This document shows positions 51,279 through 61,044 of a stretch of 64,000 nucleotides of DNA, in pieces. Both the position numbers and the translations under genes were made by a program. Position 1 is the first letter of the stretch. Every line of letters begins with the position of its first letter. The notes under the pieces are model-generated. The model did no database searches. It was not told where the DNA came from and was given only the letters and a program-made list of their open reading frames with translations. This DNA is from Halobellus sp. LT62. GTDB taxonomy: Archaea > Halobacteriota > Halobacteria > Halobacteriales > Haloferacaceae. The stretch covers positions 558,001 to 622,000 of the forward strand of contig NZ_JAYEZO010000002.1 of assembly GCF_037031285.1 (NCBI RefSeq), given 5' to 3'.

Positions 51279-51397
51279 TCACACGCACAGTCGGTCGTAC
51301 GTCGCTTAAAGCTCGGCCCGAAAGTATTAGGGCTGATATTGCCAAGCCGGTGTTTTCTACCGATAGGCGGTTCGAAACTCGCGTTCGATACTCAGCG

Positions 51398-51796
51398 TCA
51401 CGGGACGGGCGTCACGCGATCGACGTGATCGAGCGATTCGAGATCGTCGGCGAGCGCCGCCTGCTCGGGGCCGGCCTCGTAGTAGAACACGAGATCGAAG
51501 GTCCCCTCCCGAAGCAGTTGCTGGCACTCCCAGACGAACGACTCGTCGTCCAGCGTGAGCCCCTGAAACTGGTTCGAGGCGAACTCGTCGGTGTCGTTGC
51601 CGGCGTAGATGTACGTCTCGCCCTTCTCGGCGTGCTCGGCGAGGAGGTCGTTGATTTCGACAGTGAGTTCCTGCATTTCCAAGTCCTCGTCGCTGCCCAG
51701 ATCGGTGTGCACGATCGCCCCGACGAGTTCGATCTCGCCGGGTTCCAAGAGCGCGAGGGTGCGCTGATAGAGGTCGTCGTCGATCGTCTCGCTCAT
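51398..51796 (-). CDS. DUF5778-like haloarchaeal protein
   Basis: A 132-residue acidic soluble protein with conserved-looking blocks GEIELVGAIVHTDLGSDED, FQGLTLDDESFVWECQQLLR and EGTFDLVFYYEAG. It resembles a haloarchaeal family I recall as DUF5778. The function is unknown. It is divergent from the MBL-fold hydrolase, with 80 bases between starts. Confidence 0.75.
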   Translation of the reverse strand: MSETIDDDLYQRTLALLEPGEIELVGAIVHTDLGSDEDLEMQELTVEINDLLAEHAEKGETYIYAGNDTDEFASNQFQGLTLDDESFVWECQQLLREGTFDLVFYYEAGPEQAALADDLESLDHVDRVTPVP

Positions 51797-51875
51797 ACCC
51801 GATCGTCGGCGGCGCGGAATATACGGGTGGCGATTCCGACGGAACGCTTTTTCCGTCGCACCCCGGCCATCGAGT

Positions 51876-52784
51876 ATGGCTATCGGCGACCGCTTTCGGG
51901 TTGACGGAACGGACGACGTCCACTACGTCGACGTCGGGCTTCACGGGGTCCCGCGGCACGGCGCGGTGTACGTCGCCGACGGCGACGAACCGGCGATCGT
52001 CGAGACGGGGACCGGACAGAACCGCGAATACGTCTTCGACGCGCTCAACGAACTCGACATCGATCGGGAGACCATCGAGCACATCCTCATCACGCACGTC
52101 CACCTCGATCACGCCGGGGGCGCGGGATACTTCGCAGCCGAGTGTCCGAACGCGACGGTGTACACCCACGAGATCGGCGCGCCGCACCTCGTCGACCCCG
52201 AACGCCTTATCGCGGGGACGAAAGACGCCGTCGGCGATCAGTGGGACTTTTACGCCGATCCGAAGCCGATCCCCGCCGAACGCGTCGAGTCGCTCGTCGA
52301 CGGCGACAAGGTCGATCTCGGCGATCGGACGCTCTCGGTGATCCACGCGCCCGGACACGCCCCGCACCAAGCGATGTTCTTCGACCCCGACGACAGCCTG
52401 CTGTTCCCCGGCGACGCCGCCGGCGTCTACGTCCCCGAGCGCGGCGTGATCAACGAGACGTCGCCGCCGCCGCAGTTCGATCTCGAAGGCTGTCTCGACG
52501 ACATCCGAACGGTCGAGGAGATCGCGCCCGAGACGCTCTGCTTCACGCACTTCGGCGACGTTCCGTACGATCCCGACCTGTTGGAGGCGTACAAGCGGAC
52601 GCTGGTCGAGTGGGTCGAGGCCGTCCGCCGGAAGTGCGCGGAGCTCGGCGACGACGAGGCCGTCGTCGAGCACTTCGAGAACCACTCCGAACTGGTCGAG
52701 GTGTGGGGCGAGCGGAAGGCGCGCGCCGAGGCGAGCCTGAACACGCGGGGCGTGCTCACGTCGCTCGACAGGCAGTCCGAGTAG
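51876..52784 (+). CDS. MBL-fold metallo-hydrolase
   Basis: A 302-residue metallo-beta-lactamase-fold protein. The metal motif is THVHLDHAGGAGYF, followed by the third-histidine region (HAPGHAPHQAM), the bridging Asp (FPGDAAGVY) and a late His (FTHFGDVPYDP). The helical C-terminus is haloarchaeal-specific. Close relatives include glyoxalase II and persulfide dioxygenases; the substrate is not clear. It starts at the ATG at 51876 and converges with the AOR gene. Confidence 0.88.
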   Translation: MAIGDRFRVDGTDDVHYVDVGLHGVPRHGAVYVADGDEPAIVETGTGQNREYVFDALNELDIDRETIEHILITHVHLDHAGGAGYFAAECPNATVYTHEIGAPHLVDPERLIAGTKDAVGDQWDFYADPKPIPAERVESLVDGDKVDLGDRTLSVIHAPGHAPHQAMFFDPDDSLLFPGDAAGVYVPERGVINETSPPPQFDLEGCLDDIRTVEEIAPETLCFTHFGDVPYDPDLLEAYKRTLVEWVEAVRRKCAELGDDEAVVEHFENHSELVEVWGERKARAEASLNTRGVLTSLDRQSE

Positions 52785-52831
52785 CCGCCAAAAAAACGGG
52801 TTCGCGTGGTTCGACGCTGTCGCGACCGCGC

Positions 52832-54769
52832 TCAGTCGTCGGCCGGTGCCGGGCTGTCGCCGCGGGAGACGCCCGTTCCGGGGCCGATGTCGATTTCGAG
52901 CTCTTCGAGGCGCTCGTCGGGGACGACTCCGTCGACCCATCCCCGCCGCTCGTAGTACTCGGCTTTCATCTCTTCGAGTTCGCAGAGCTCCCCGTCGGCG
53001 GCACCCTGTCCGGGGATGGCTTCCTCGCCCTCGACGAACCGCCCCGGCAGCGAGTCGTCGTCGCCGTCGAAGCCGACGAGGTTGTTGTAGTAGCGTTCGA
53101 GCGTGTAGATGCGGTCGCCCGCCGCCATCAGCTCGTCCTCGGTGACGTCGCGGCCGGTCATCCCGTTGTACTGGGCGACGTACTCGTCGATTCCCTCCGC
53201 GAAGGCGTTGAACTTGCAGATGTCGAAGGAATCAGAGATGGCGTGAAGGTCCTGAAAGAGCGCGCACAGCTCGCCTTTGCCCTCCCACTCGCTTGGATCG
53301 ACCTTCTCCGGAATGCCGAGGATCTCCGCCGACGGCGTGTACCCGCGGAGGTGACACGCGCCGCGGTTCGAGGTCGCGTACCCGATGCCCATCCCCTTCA
53401 TCGCACGGGGGTCGTAGGCGGCGATCGTCTGCCCCTTGACCGCCAGCGAGTTGTCGTGGGCGTCGCGCTCCTCTGCGACGCGGCGGGCACCCTTCGCGAG
53501 GAGCTCGCCGAGGTCGGAGTCGTGGTGTGCGATCTCCTCGAGCAGGTCGAGCATGTGCTCTGTGTCGCCCCACTCGACGCCGTCGCCGAGGTCGTCGAGC
53601 TTGCCCTGCTCGGTCATCTCCATCGCCATCGCGATCATGTTCCCGGCCTCGATGGTGTCGATTCCGAGGTCGTTGCACATATTGATCATCACGGCGATAC
53701 TGTCGCGGTCGTCGTTCATCGAGTTCGGGCCGAGCGCGTACGCGGACTCGTACTCGTAAGACTCGCCACGGACGTTCAGCTCCTCGCCCTTCCGCTCGTA
53801 GGTGACTTCGACTTCCTTCTTGCAGGCGACCGGGCAGGAGTGACACGTCGGCTCGTCGACGAGGATGTTCTCGCGGACGTTCTCGCCGGAGACCTTCTCC
53901 GCGTCGATGTTTGGATCGCTCGGATCATCCTCCGCCTCAGAGTGCGCCGAAGTGTATTTCCCGTTTCGGGTCGGTAGCCCGTCCATCTCCTCGGTCAGGT
54001 TCATTAGGACGTTCGTGCCGTACAGCGACAGCCCGCCCTCGTTGGGTCCGGTGACGTCGGATTCGCGGATGAGCTGCATCGCCTGCTGGTAGCCCTCGGT
54101 AAACGTCTCCGGTTTCTCGGGCTTCGGCATCTTCGTGCCGGACTTGATGACGACGGCTTTCAGGTTCTTCGAGCCCATCACGCAGCCGGTTCCGCCGCGG
54201 CCCGAGGCGCGGTCGTCCTCGTTCATAATACACGCGTACTTCGTGCCGTTCTCGCCGCCCGGGCCGATGGCCATCGCCGAGAGGTTCTTTCCGAACTGAC
54301 CGCCGTGACTCTCCTCGATGGCGTCCATCGCGTCGTGAACGCCGAGGCCCCACAGCTCGGAAGCGTCGCGGATCTCGACCTCACCGTCTTCGACGAAGGC
54401 GTAGACCGGCTCGTCGGCCTGTCCCTCGAACAGCAGGCCGTCGAAGCCCGACCACTTGAGCCGCGCTCCGGACCACCCGCCTTGGTGGGAGTCGGTCACG
54501 GTGCCGGTCAGCGGCGATTTCGTACAGACGGCGATCCGCCCGCTCATCGGCGCTTGCGTGCCCGTGAGCGGTCCGTTCATAAACGCGAGCAGGTTCTCCG
54601 GCCCCTCCGGATCGACGTCGGGCCCCTGATCGAACACGTATTTCACGCCGAGGCCGCGCCCGCCGATGTACTTTCGCGCGTCCTCCTCGTCGATTCCCTC
54701 GTAGCCGACGTCCCCGCTCGTGAGGTCGATGCGGGCGACGCGGTCGTTGAACCCTCCCAAATTGCTCAT
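52832..54769 (-). CDS. Aldehyde:ferredoxin oxidoreductase (tungsten/molybdopterin)
   Basis: A 645-residue AOR-family enzyme that oxidises aldehydes to acids with ferredoxin as acceptor. The bis-pterin-binding region includes YIGGRGLGVKYVFDQG and MSGRIAVCTKSPLTGT. The 4Fe-4S cysteines are CHSCPVAC plus the later Cys near FDICKFNAFA. It has the usual family length. It starts at the ATG at 54769; a near-consensus ACTAATT lies about 20 bases before it and a long inverted repeat 56 bases before. The MoeA pair at 42-45 kb could supply the cofactor metal step. Confidence 0.94.
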   Translation of the reverse strand: MSNLGGFNDRVARIDLTSGDVGYEGIDEEDARKYIGGRGLGVKYVFDQGPDVDPEGPENLLAFMNGPLTGTQAPMSGRIAVCTKSPLTGTVTDSHQGGWSGARLKWSGFDGLLFEGQADEPVYAFVEDGEVEIRDASELWGLGVHDAMDAIEESHGGQFGKNLSAMAIGPGGENGTKYACIMNEDDRASGRGGTGCVMGSKNLKAVVIKSGTKMPKPEKPETFTEGYQQAMQLIRESDVTGPNEGGLSLYGTNVLMNLTEEMDGLPTRNGKYTSAHSEAEDDPSDPNIDAEKVSGENVRENILVDEPTCHSCPVACKKEVEVTYERKGEELNVRGESYEYESAYALGPNSMNDDRDSIAVMINMCNDLGIDTIEAGNMIAMAMEMTEQGKLDDLGDGVEWGDTEHMLDLLEEIAHHDSDLGELLAKGARRVAEERDAHDNSLAVKGQTIAAYDPRAMKGMGIGYATSNRGACHLRGYTPSAEILGIPEKVDPSEWEGKGELCALFQDLHAISDSFDICKFNAFAEGIDEYVAQYNGMTGRDVTEDELMAAGDRIYTLERYYNNLVGFDGDDDSLPGRFVEGEEAIPGQGAADGELCELEEMKAEYYERRGWVDGVVPDERLEELEIDIGPGTGVSRGDSPAPADD

Positions 54770-54824
54770 AGTTAATGTCCATCAATTAGTACGGCCCGAA
54801 ATCTGTTAGTCGTTATCGCTCCCG

Positions 54825-54846
54825 GGTAACTGGAACCAGTTACCCT
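54825..54846. promoter_or_regulatory. 22-base inverted repeat upstream of AOR
   Basis: Perfect 10-base arms GGGTAACTGG and CCAGTTACCC separated by AA. It lies 56 bases upstream of the AOR start and 100 bases before the divergent archaeosine gene, so it is well placed as a regulator site. The regulator is unknown. Confidence 0.55.
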
Positions 54847-54946
54847 TCTCGGCCGGTATCGGCCCCTCACTGCCGGTCGCCCCGACGGCTCTCGAGGGCG
54901 CGCACAGACGACGGAGATTTACCGACCCGTCGAGTAGCGGTACCCA

Positions 54947-56044
54947 ATGAGTCAGTCGAGTCCGGAGGTCTACGAGCGGGGGAAGGGGATGGACGCCCAC
55001 AATCAGGTGATGCGGGAGATCAGAGGGGAGAAAGAGAAACACTACGATCCGCACGAGCCGACGCGGGTCTGGCTCGACGAGGACAACACGCCCGACGGCG
55101 TCGTCCAGTCGCTGACGATCATCCTCAACACCGGCGGCTGCCGGTGGGCCCGCGCCGGCGGCTGCACGATGTGCGGCTACGTCGCCGAGAGCGTCGAGGG
55201 CGGTAGCGTCGCCCACGACGCGCTGATGGACCAGATCGACGTCTGTCTGGAGCACGAAGAAGCGAACGCCGACGAGCCCGCAGACCTCATCAAAATCTAC
55301 ACGTCGGGGTCGTTCCTCGACGAGCGCGAGGTCGGTGCGGAGACTCGCCGCGCCATCGCCGAGACGTTCGCCGACCGCGAGCGCATCGTCGTCGAGTCGC
55401 TGCCGGACTTCGTCGACCGCGAGAAGATCGCGGAGTTCACCGACGTCGGCCTTTCCACCGATGTCGCGATCGGCCTCGAAACCGCGACCGACCGCGTCCG
55501 TCACGACTGCGTGAACAAGTACTTCGACTTCTCGGACTTCGAGGCCGCCTGCGCGGAGGCCCGCGACGCCGACATCGACGCCGACGGCGTCTCCGCGGGC
55601 GTGAAGGCGTACCTCCTGATGAAGCCGCCGTTCCTCTCGGAATCGGAGGCGATCGAGGATATGATCTCCTCAGTTCGGAAATGCGCTGCCGTCGACGGCT
55701 GTCACACCGTCTCGATGAACCCGACGAACGTCCAGCGGTACACGATGGTCGACGAACTGTTCTTCCGCGGCGGCTACCGCCCGCCGTGGCTCTGGTCGGT
55801 CGCCGCAGTGCTCGAAGAAACGGCCGACGTCGACGCCATCGTCGTATCCGACCCCGTCGGACACGGCTCCGACCGCGGCCCGCACAACTGCGGCGAGTGC
55901 GACGAGCGGGTGCAAAAGGCGATCAAGGACTTCGATCTGCGACAGGACCCCTCGGTGTTCTCGCAGGTCTCCTGCGACTGCGAGGACACGTGGGAGTACG
56001 TCGTCGAGGCCGAGACGAGTTACGGGATGCCGCTTACGCGGTAA
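54947..56044 (+). CDS. raSEA: Archaeosine biosynthesis radical SAM protein RaSEA
   Basis: A 365-residue Elp3-like radical SAM protein. The cluster motif is CRWARAGGCTMCGY, with further conserved segments IYTSGSFLDEREV, IGLETATDRVRHDCVNKYF and NPTNVQRYTMVDELFFRGGY. RaSEA works with the lysine transferase ArcS to convert preQ0-lysine tRNA to archaeosine at position 15 of archaeal tRNAs. ArcS is not in the window. It starts at the ATG at 54947. Confidence 0.92.
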   Translation: MSQSSPEVYERGKGMDAHNQVMREIRGEKEKHYDPHEPTRVWLDEDNTPDGVVQSLTIILNTGGCRWARAGGCTMCGYVAESVEGGSVAHDALMDQIDVCLEHEEANADEPADLIKIYTSGSFLDEREVGAETRRAIAETFADRERIVVESLPDFVDREKIAEFTDVGLSTDVAIGLETATDRVRHDCVNKYFDFSDFEAACAEARDADIDADGVSAGVKAYLLMKPPFLSESEAIEDMISSVRKCAAVDGCHTVSMNPTNVQRYTMVDELFFRGGYRPPWLWSVAAVLEETADVDAIVVSDPVGHGSDRGPHNCGECDERVQKAIKDFDLRQDPSVFSQVSCDCEDTWEYVVEAETSYGMPLTR

Positions 56045-56070
56045 CGCTTCATATCTTCGGTCGGAACCAG

Positions 56071-56583
56071 TCAGTTCAGCACCCAGAACTGGTAGTTGAG
56101 GTAAGCCGCAAAGGTAACCCAAAGGAGATAGGGCACGAGCAACAGCGCCGCGCGCCGGTCCACGCGGGCGAACGCCCACATCGTGGCCACGATGAGCGCC
56201 CAGAGGACGGCGATGACCGCGAGACCGAGGCCGATCTCCCGCATCCCGAAGAACGCGGCCGACCAGCCCAGATTGAACGCGAAGTGGACGGCGAAGACGA
56301 CGGCGGCGAGGCGGACTGCTTCGGGTACATCTGTCGCCCGCTTCCAGACGAGCCACAGCCCCGTTCCCATCAGCGCGAACAGCGCGGTCCACACCGGGCC
56401 GAAGACCCAGTTCGGGGGCGCGAGCGCGGGCCGGACGAGCGAGCCGTACCACGTGCCGAGCCCTTGGACGGTGAAAACCGAGCCCGACGCGCCCACGAGT
56501 TCGACGACTACGATCGAGAGGACGAGCGCGAGGAGCGGTCGTTCATCGGGTAACCGATCGAGTCTGGTCCGGAGGGACACCAT
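56071..56583 (-). CDS. tspO: TspO/MBR-family membrane protein
   Basis: A 170-residue five-helix TspO protein, binding porphyrins or other tetrapyrroles. Family segments are WYGSLVRPALAPPNWVFGPV, FNLGWSAAFFGM, and VPYLLWVTFAAYLNYQFWVL at the end. I use the ATG at 56583 (MVSLRTRLDRLPDERP); the longer frame lacks support. It converges with RaSEA. Possible links are tetrapyrrole handling or stress, but no neighbour confirms this. Confidence 0.93.
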   Translation of the reverse strand: MVSLRTRLDRLPDERPLLALVLSIVVVELVGASGSVFTVQGLGTWYGSLVRPALAPPNWVFGPVWTALFALMGTGLWLVWKRATDVPEAVRLAAVVFAVHFAFNLGWSAAFFGMREIGLGLAVIAVLWALIVATMWAFARVDRRAALLLVPYLLWVTFAAYLNYQFWVLN

Positions 56584-56662
56584 AGACGTACTTCCGCCGC
56601 AGGCGACATAATGGGTGCGGCGACAGGTCGGTTCTCGCGCGCCCGACAACAACGTCGAACGT

Positions 56663-57346
56663 TCAGACGAACGCCGAAAGAACGCCTTGACCGTCGACGC
56701 TCCGGCCGAGATCCGGAAGCGTCGCGCGCTCGGGGTGCGGCATCATCACGGCGACGTTCTCGCGCTCGCCGAGGATGCCCGCGACGTTGCCGCGGGAGCC
56801 GTTGGGGTTCGCCTCGTCGGTGACGTTGCCCGCCGCGTCGCAGTAGCGGAAGACGATCCGATCGTCGGCCACCAACTCCTCGTAGCGCTCCGCTGCGATC
56901 TCGAAGCGGCCCTCGCCGTGGGCGATCGGGATCTCGATCACGTCTCCGACCTCGTAGGCGGCGGTCCACGGCGTGTCGCTATTCTCGACGCGGAGGTGGA
57001 CGGATTCGCACTGGAAGCGCGCGCTGGCGTTCGTCGTGAACGCGCCGGGCGTCAGTTTCGACTCGCAGCCGACCTGCGCGCCGTTGCAGACGCCGAGTAC
57101 CGGAATCCCATCCTCGGCCGCGTCGCGGACCTCGTTCATAATCGGCGAGTGCGCGGCCATCGCGCCCGCCCGGAGATAGTCGCCGTAGGAGAAGCCGCCG
57201 GGGAGAACGATGCCGTCGACGTCGGCGGGCAGGCCGTCCTCGTGCCAGACGCGCTCGGCGTCGACGCCGATGTGCGCCAGCGCGCGGACCGCGTCGCGGT
57301 CGCAGTTCGAGCCGCCGAAGGTAATGACAGCGACCGTCACAGGCAT
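56663..57346 (-). CDS. purQ: Phosphoribosylformylglycinamidine synthase subunit PurQ
   Basis: A 227-residue class I glutamine amidotransferase that supplies ammonia to PurL. The nucleophile elbow is VLGVCNGAQVG, and the His and Glu are in MMPHPERATL. The oxyanion segment is LPGGFSYGDYLRAG. The ATG at 57346 (MPVTVAVITFGGSNCDRD) is clear. PurS is 49 bases upstream on the same strand; PurL is not in the window. Confidence 0.96.
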   Translation of the reverse strand: MPVTVAVITFGGSNCDRDAVRALAHIGVDAERVWHEDGLPADVDGIVLPGGFSYGDYLRAGAMAAHSPIMNEVRDAAEDGIPVLGVCNGAQVGCESKLTPGAFTTNASARFQCESVHLRVENSDTPWTAAYEVGDVIEIPIAHGEGRFEIAAERYEELVADDRIVFRYCDAAGNVTDEANPNGSRGNVAGILGERENVAVMMPHPERATLPDLGRSVDGQGVLSAFV

Positions 57347-57395
57347 CGACCTCCGTGTCGGGCGAGGACGGTCGCTGTCGGTGATGCGACCGTCA

Positions 57396-57647
57396 TCAGG
57401 CTTCGTCCACCTCGACGTCGTAGTCGTGGATCGTCGGGTTCGCGAGCAGGCGTTCGGCCATCTCGTCGACGCGCGCTTCGGCCGCATCGGCCGAAGCGGC
57501 GTCGAGGTCGATCTCGAACTGGTCGGTCGAGCGGAGGGCCGAGAGCTCGAAGCCGAGGCGTTCGAGCGCGCGCTTTGTCGTCTCGGCTTCGGGGTCCAAC
57601 ACGCCCCGCTTGAGGCGAACCGTCACTGTCGCGGTGTACGTCGTCAT
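57396..57647 (-). CDS. purS: Phosphoribosylformylglycinamidine synthase subunit PurS
   Basis: An 83-residue PurS, the bridging subunit of the FGAM synthase complex. Typical are YTATVTVRLKRGVLDPEAET at the N-terminus and LLANPTIHDYDVEV at the C-terminus. A TATA-like CTTTTACA lies about 28-35 bases upstream of the ATG at 57647, so it may have its own leaderless transcript in addition to following purC. Confidence 0.95.
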   Translation of the reverse strand: MTTYTATVTVRLKRGVLDPEAETTKRALERLGFELSALRSTDQFEIDLDAASADAAEARVDEMAERLLANPTIHDYDVEVDEA

Positions 57648-57734
57648 CGAGTCGTAGTGCGCGGTCGTGTGTAAAAGACGTTTTGGAGTGAAGCCGGATA
57701 TACAAGAACGTGGTAGTTGGGTGCCCCTAAGCCG

Positions 57735-58808
57735 TTACAGGTCCCGAACGGCGTCGACCGCGTCGGCGACGTCCGGCGCGTCGAACCACTCCCGTCCCGT
57801 GTAGGCGTTCGTCCCCGCGGCGTAGAGGTCCGAGACGGCGTCGAGCACCTCGGCCGGAAGCGACGACGGTTCGCGTTCACAGAGCGTTCGCCAGTCGGCG
57901 ACGCCCGCTTCGCGGGCGCGGGATTTCGCCTCCGAGACTGCCGCGACCCACTCGGGGTCGGTTCGCTTGTAGTACTGGCGGACGACCTCCTTCGAGAGCT
58001 CTTGGCCCTCGTATGAAAACCGGTTCTCGTCGAACGTGCCGGCGACGTCGGCGACCTCGATCTCGCCGTCGTGGTAGAGACACTCGATCTTGCCGTCCTC
58101 GTGGACGAATCCCCGCTCCTCGGCGCGTTCGTTGAGGACGTCGTTCACCGCGAGCGCGACCGATTCGAGCGCGTCGAGGTCGGCGACGCCCGCCATCCGC
58201 TCGGCCTCCTCCCGAATGAGGTAGCGGTCCTGCTCCTCGTACTTCGTGGAGAACTCGACGACCGGCTCGGGCAGGTCGACGACCTCGTCGGGCCACCCGT
58301 CACCGTCGAGGTCGGCATCGTCGGCGTCAAGTTCGACGCCGTACTCCGCGGGCGACCCCCGCGAGCGGAGGCTCGATCCGATCGGGACCGTGTTCCGAAA
58401 CACGATTTCGAGGGGAATCAGGTAGTTCTCGCCCGCGGCGTCGTGGTAGGCGTCGTAGTCGTACTCGCCGTCGCCGAGATAGGGGAGGTCGGGGACCTGC
58501 GTGAGCTCGATGGCCATCTCCGTCGGCGGCTCGTCGCACTCCTCGAGCGCGACGGGGATGTCGTCGGAATCCGACTCGCCTTCGGCGGTCCGATACACGC
58601 CCGCGTAGTGCGTCGGGACGTCGCGCTCGGCCAGCAACTCGAAGTTGTACGCGCCCATCGTGCACAGTGAGGCCCCCTTCTTCGGGACGTGGTCGGGCAT
58701 CTCCCCCCAGTCGAAGACGGAGTACTGGTCGGTGAAGACGAACCGGCCGCGTCCGAGCTCGGTCGCGGTCGGCTCCGATTCGACGCGGAACTCCTTGACG
58801 CTCGTCAT
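57735..58808 (-). CDS. purC: Phosphoribosylaminoimidazole-succinocarboxamide synthase
   Basis: A 357-residue SAICAR synthetase, longer than the roughly 240-residue bacterial forms but typical of haloarchaea. Motifs are [19 protein letters not shown], the substrate segment [17 protein letters not shown], and [21 protein letters not shown] use the ATG at 58808 ([18 protein letters not shown]); the 94-codon frame upstream crosses the cofH promoter. It heads the purC-purS-purQ row and is divergent from cofH. Confidence 0.95.
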   Translation of the reverse strand: MTSVKEFRVESEPTATELGRGRFVFTDQYSVFDWGEMPDHVPKKGASLCTMGAYNFELLAERDVPTHYAGVYRTAEGESDSDDIPVALEECDEPPTEMAIELTQVPDLPYLGDGEYDYDAYHDAAGENYLIPLEIVFRNTVPIGSSLRSRGSPAEYGVELDADDADLDGDGWPDEVVDLPEPVVEFSTKYEEQDRYLIREEAERMAGVADLDALESVALAVNDVLNERAEERGFVHEDGKIECLYHDGEIEVADVAGTFDENRFSYEGQELSKEVVRQYYKRTDPEWVAAVSEAKSRAREAGVADWRTLCEREPSSLPAEVLDAVSDLYAAGTNAYTGREWFDAPDVADAVDAVRDL

Positions 58809-58895
58809 ACGCCGAACTGACTCGGGAGCGCACAAGAACCCTTCCACTCTTATGCGTACCTGACTTCTATATCGACAGAACCTATCCACGTTTGC

Positions 58896-58910
58896 GCACA
58901 CTTTGTGTGC
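58896..58910. promoter_or_regulatory. Short palindrome in the purC-cofH intergenic region
   Basis: GCACAC-TTT-GTGTGC, a perfect 6+3+6 inverted repeat 86 bases upstream of purC and 80 bases before cofH. It could be a regulator site or a small hairpin; no further support. Confidence 0.35.
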
Positions 58911-58990
58911 CATCTCGGCGGTTCCCCCGCGCGGTCGACGAACGCCTCCGGCAAGCCCAGCTTTTTGGTTTCCGGTCCCCGGTACTCGGT

Positions 58991-60388
58991 ATGCGCGAGC
59001 CAGCGGGACCGACGGACGGCCACTCCGACTTCGAGTTCGATGTCGTCCCCGAAACGGACCAGTCGTTCGAGAACGCGTTGGCGAATGCACGCGCGGGCGA
59101 CCGTCTCACGGTCGACGACGGAATCGAACTGATCACCACCGGCACGGAGCGGGACGGCATCGATCCCGTCCGAAAGGAACGGGTTCTCGAAGCCGCCGAC
59201 AGGCGGCGCGCGGAGATCGTCGGCGACGACGTGACGTTCGTCGCGAACCTGAACAACAACGTCACGACCGCGTGCAACACGGGCTGTCTGTTCTGCAACT
59301 TCAAGGACACTGCCCACCAGTTCGAGGCCGACTCCGAGGGCGAACACGCTGGCTTCACGAAGACGCCCGCGGAGTCGCGAGCGATCGTCGAGGAAGCCCT
59401 CGAAATGGGCATCTACGAGGTGACGTCGGTGTCCGGACTGCACCCGGCGTTCGCGCTGGACGACGAGCACCACGAGATTCTCGCGTCGTTCGACGACCCG
59501 GCCAGCGCGGTCGATTACAAGCCGCCGGCGGTCTACGAGACCGACCCCGGAACCTACGTCGACCAGATGCGCGCGATGTCCGTCGGCGGCGTCCACCTCC
59601 ACTCGATGACTCCCGAGGAGGCCCAGCACGCCCGCCGCGGGACGGAGTGGTCCTACGAGGACGTATACCGAGAACTCCGTTCGGCGGGGCTCGACTCCGC
59701 GCCGGGCACCGCCGCAGAGATCCTCATCGAGGAGGTCCGAGAGGTCATCTGCCCCGGGAAGATCTCGACCGACGAGTGGGTCGCGGCGCTGGAGGGCGCA
59801 GTCGCCGCCGGACTCGACGTCACGTCGACGATGATGTACGGTCACGTCGAGAACGAGGCCCACCGCGTGGAGCACTTGAAAGTCATTCGTGACCTGCAGG
59901 ATCGAACCGGGGGCATCACCGAGTTCGTCCCGCTGTCGTTCGTCCACGAGCACACGCCGCTGTACGAACGGGGCGTCGTCGACGGCGGCGCGACCGACGC
60001 CGAGGACGAACTGCTCGTCGCCGTCGCGCGGCTCTTCCTTGACAACGTCGAAAACGTCCAGTCCTCGTGGGTGAAGTACGGCAACGCGAAGGGACTGAAA
60101 CTGCTCAACTGCGGCGCGAACGACTTTATGGGGACCATCCTCTCCGAAGAGATCACGACCCGCGCGGGCGGCTCCCACGGGGAGTTCCGCTCCGTCGCCG
60201 ACTACGTCGAGATGATCTCGGCGATCGGTCGACGGCCGGTCGAGCGCTCGACGGACTACCGGACGCGCCGCCCGGTCGACGTCGACGCGCCGGTCCACGG
60301 CCCGCGGCTCGGGCCGCGAGCGGACGGCACGCCGATGTTCGGCGAGGCGACCGACGAGGGGACCGATGCGGCGCACGCGGACGACTGA
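58991..60388 (+). CDS. cofH: FO synthase subunit CofH
   Basis: A 465-residue radical SAM protein that makes the first C-C bond of the F420 chromophore from tyrosine and aminoribitylaminouracil. The cluster motif is [10 protein letters not shown]. Typical downstream blocks are [32 protein letters not shown] and [12 protein letters not shown]. The ATG at 58991 ([16 protein letters not shown]) follows an upstream frame of arginine-rich noise. CofG is encoded 660 bases further on, on the opposite strand. Confidence 0.94.
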   Translation: MREPAGPTDGHSDFEFDVVPETDQSFENALANARAGDRLTVDDGIELITTGTERDGIDPVRKERVLEAADRRRAEIVGDDVTFVANLNNNVTTACNTGCLFCNFKDTAHQFEADSEGEHAGFTKTPAESRAIVEEALEMGIYEVTSVSGLHPAFALDDEHHEILASFDDPASAVDYKPPAVYETDPGTYVDQMRAMSVGGVHLHSMTPEEAQHARRGTEWSYEDVYRELRSAGLDSAPGTAAEILIEEVREVICPGKISTDEWVAALEGAVAAGLDVTSTMMYGHVENEAHRVEHLKVIRDLQDRTGGITEFVPLSFVHEHTPLYERGVVDGGATDAEDELLVAVARLFLDNVENVQSSWVKYGNAKGLKLLNCGANDFMGTILSEEITTRAGGSHGEFRSVADYVEMISAIGRRPVERSTDYRTRRPVDVDAPVHGPRLGPRADGTPMFGEATDEGTDAAHADD

Positions 60389-60467
60389 TCGTTCTCGTCT
60401 CTCACAGGCTCGGTTCCGACGGCCGGAGCCCGCAGTCTCAAGTCCGCCGCGTTCCTCCCTGCTATCG

Positions 60468-61016
60468 ATGATGGTCACCACGCACGTCGCCTCGGGACTC
60501 TTGCTCGCGGTTCCGGTGGCGATGGCCGCCCCGACGTTGGCCCTCCCCGCCGCGGTCGGTGCTGTCGTCGGCGGTATTCTCCCAGATATCGATCTCTTCG
60601 TCGGCGTCCACCGCAAGACGCTGCACTTTCCGGTGTACTACTCCCTCCTCGGGCTCCTCGCCGGGGGTGTCGCACTCGTCGCCCCCGGTCCCGCGACTGT
60701 CGCCGTCGCGCTCGCCTTGCTCGCGGCGGGAGTTCACTCGATCTCCGATTGGTTCGGCGCGGGCGAAGAGCTCAGGCCGTGGGAGCGGACGTCCGACCGG
60801 GCGGTCTACCTGCACCCGCGGCGACGCTGGTTGCGCCCGCGGTACGTCGTTCGCTACGACGGCGCGCCCGAGGACCTCCTTCTCACGGTCGCTCTCGCGG
60901 TACCCGCGGCTGCGACCTTCGAAGGCTGGCTGCGAGCGCTCGTCGTCGCCGGCGTCGTCCTCGCAGCGGCCTACACGCTACTCAGGAAACGCGTGCCAGA
61001 CTTGCTCGGAATCTGA
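60468..61016 (+). CDS. Membrane-bound metal-dependent hydrolase-like protein (DUF457/YdjM type)
   Basis: A 182-residue protein with four or more membrane segments. It has the family motifs THVASGLLLAV, ILPDIDLFVGVHRKTLHF (Asp/His cluster) and HSISDWFGAGEELRPWE, typical of DUF457/YdjM-like proteins, whose enzymatic role is unproven. Two adjacent ATG codons (60468 and 60471) are possible starts. It lies between cofH and cofG, same strand as cofH. Confidence 0.82.
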   Translation: MMVTTHVASGLLLAVPVAMAAPTLALPAAVGAVVGGILPDIDLFVGVHRKTLHFPVYYSLLGLLAGGVALVAPGPATVAVALALLAAGVHSISDWFGAGEELRPWERTSDRAVYLHPRRRWLRPRYVVRYDGAPEDLLLTVALAVPAAATFEGWLRALVVAGVVLAAAYTLLRKRVPDLLGI

Positions 61017-61044
61017 GCGCCGTCTCCACTCCTTCGCGACGGAC

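Noticed and set aside
58850-60616. 588-codon minus-strand frame opposite cofH
   Set aside because: Antisense shadow; cofH on the plus strand has the full radical SAM motif set.
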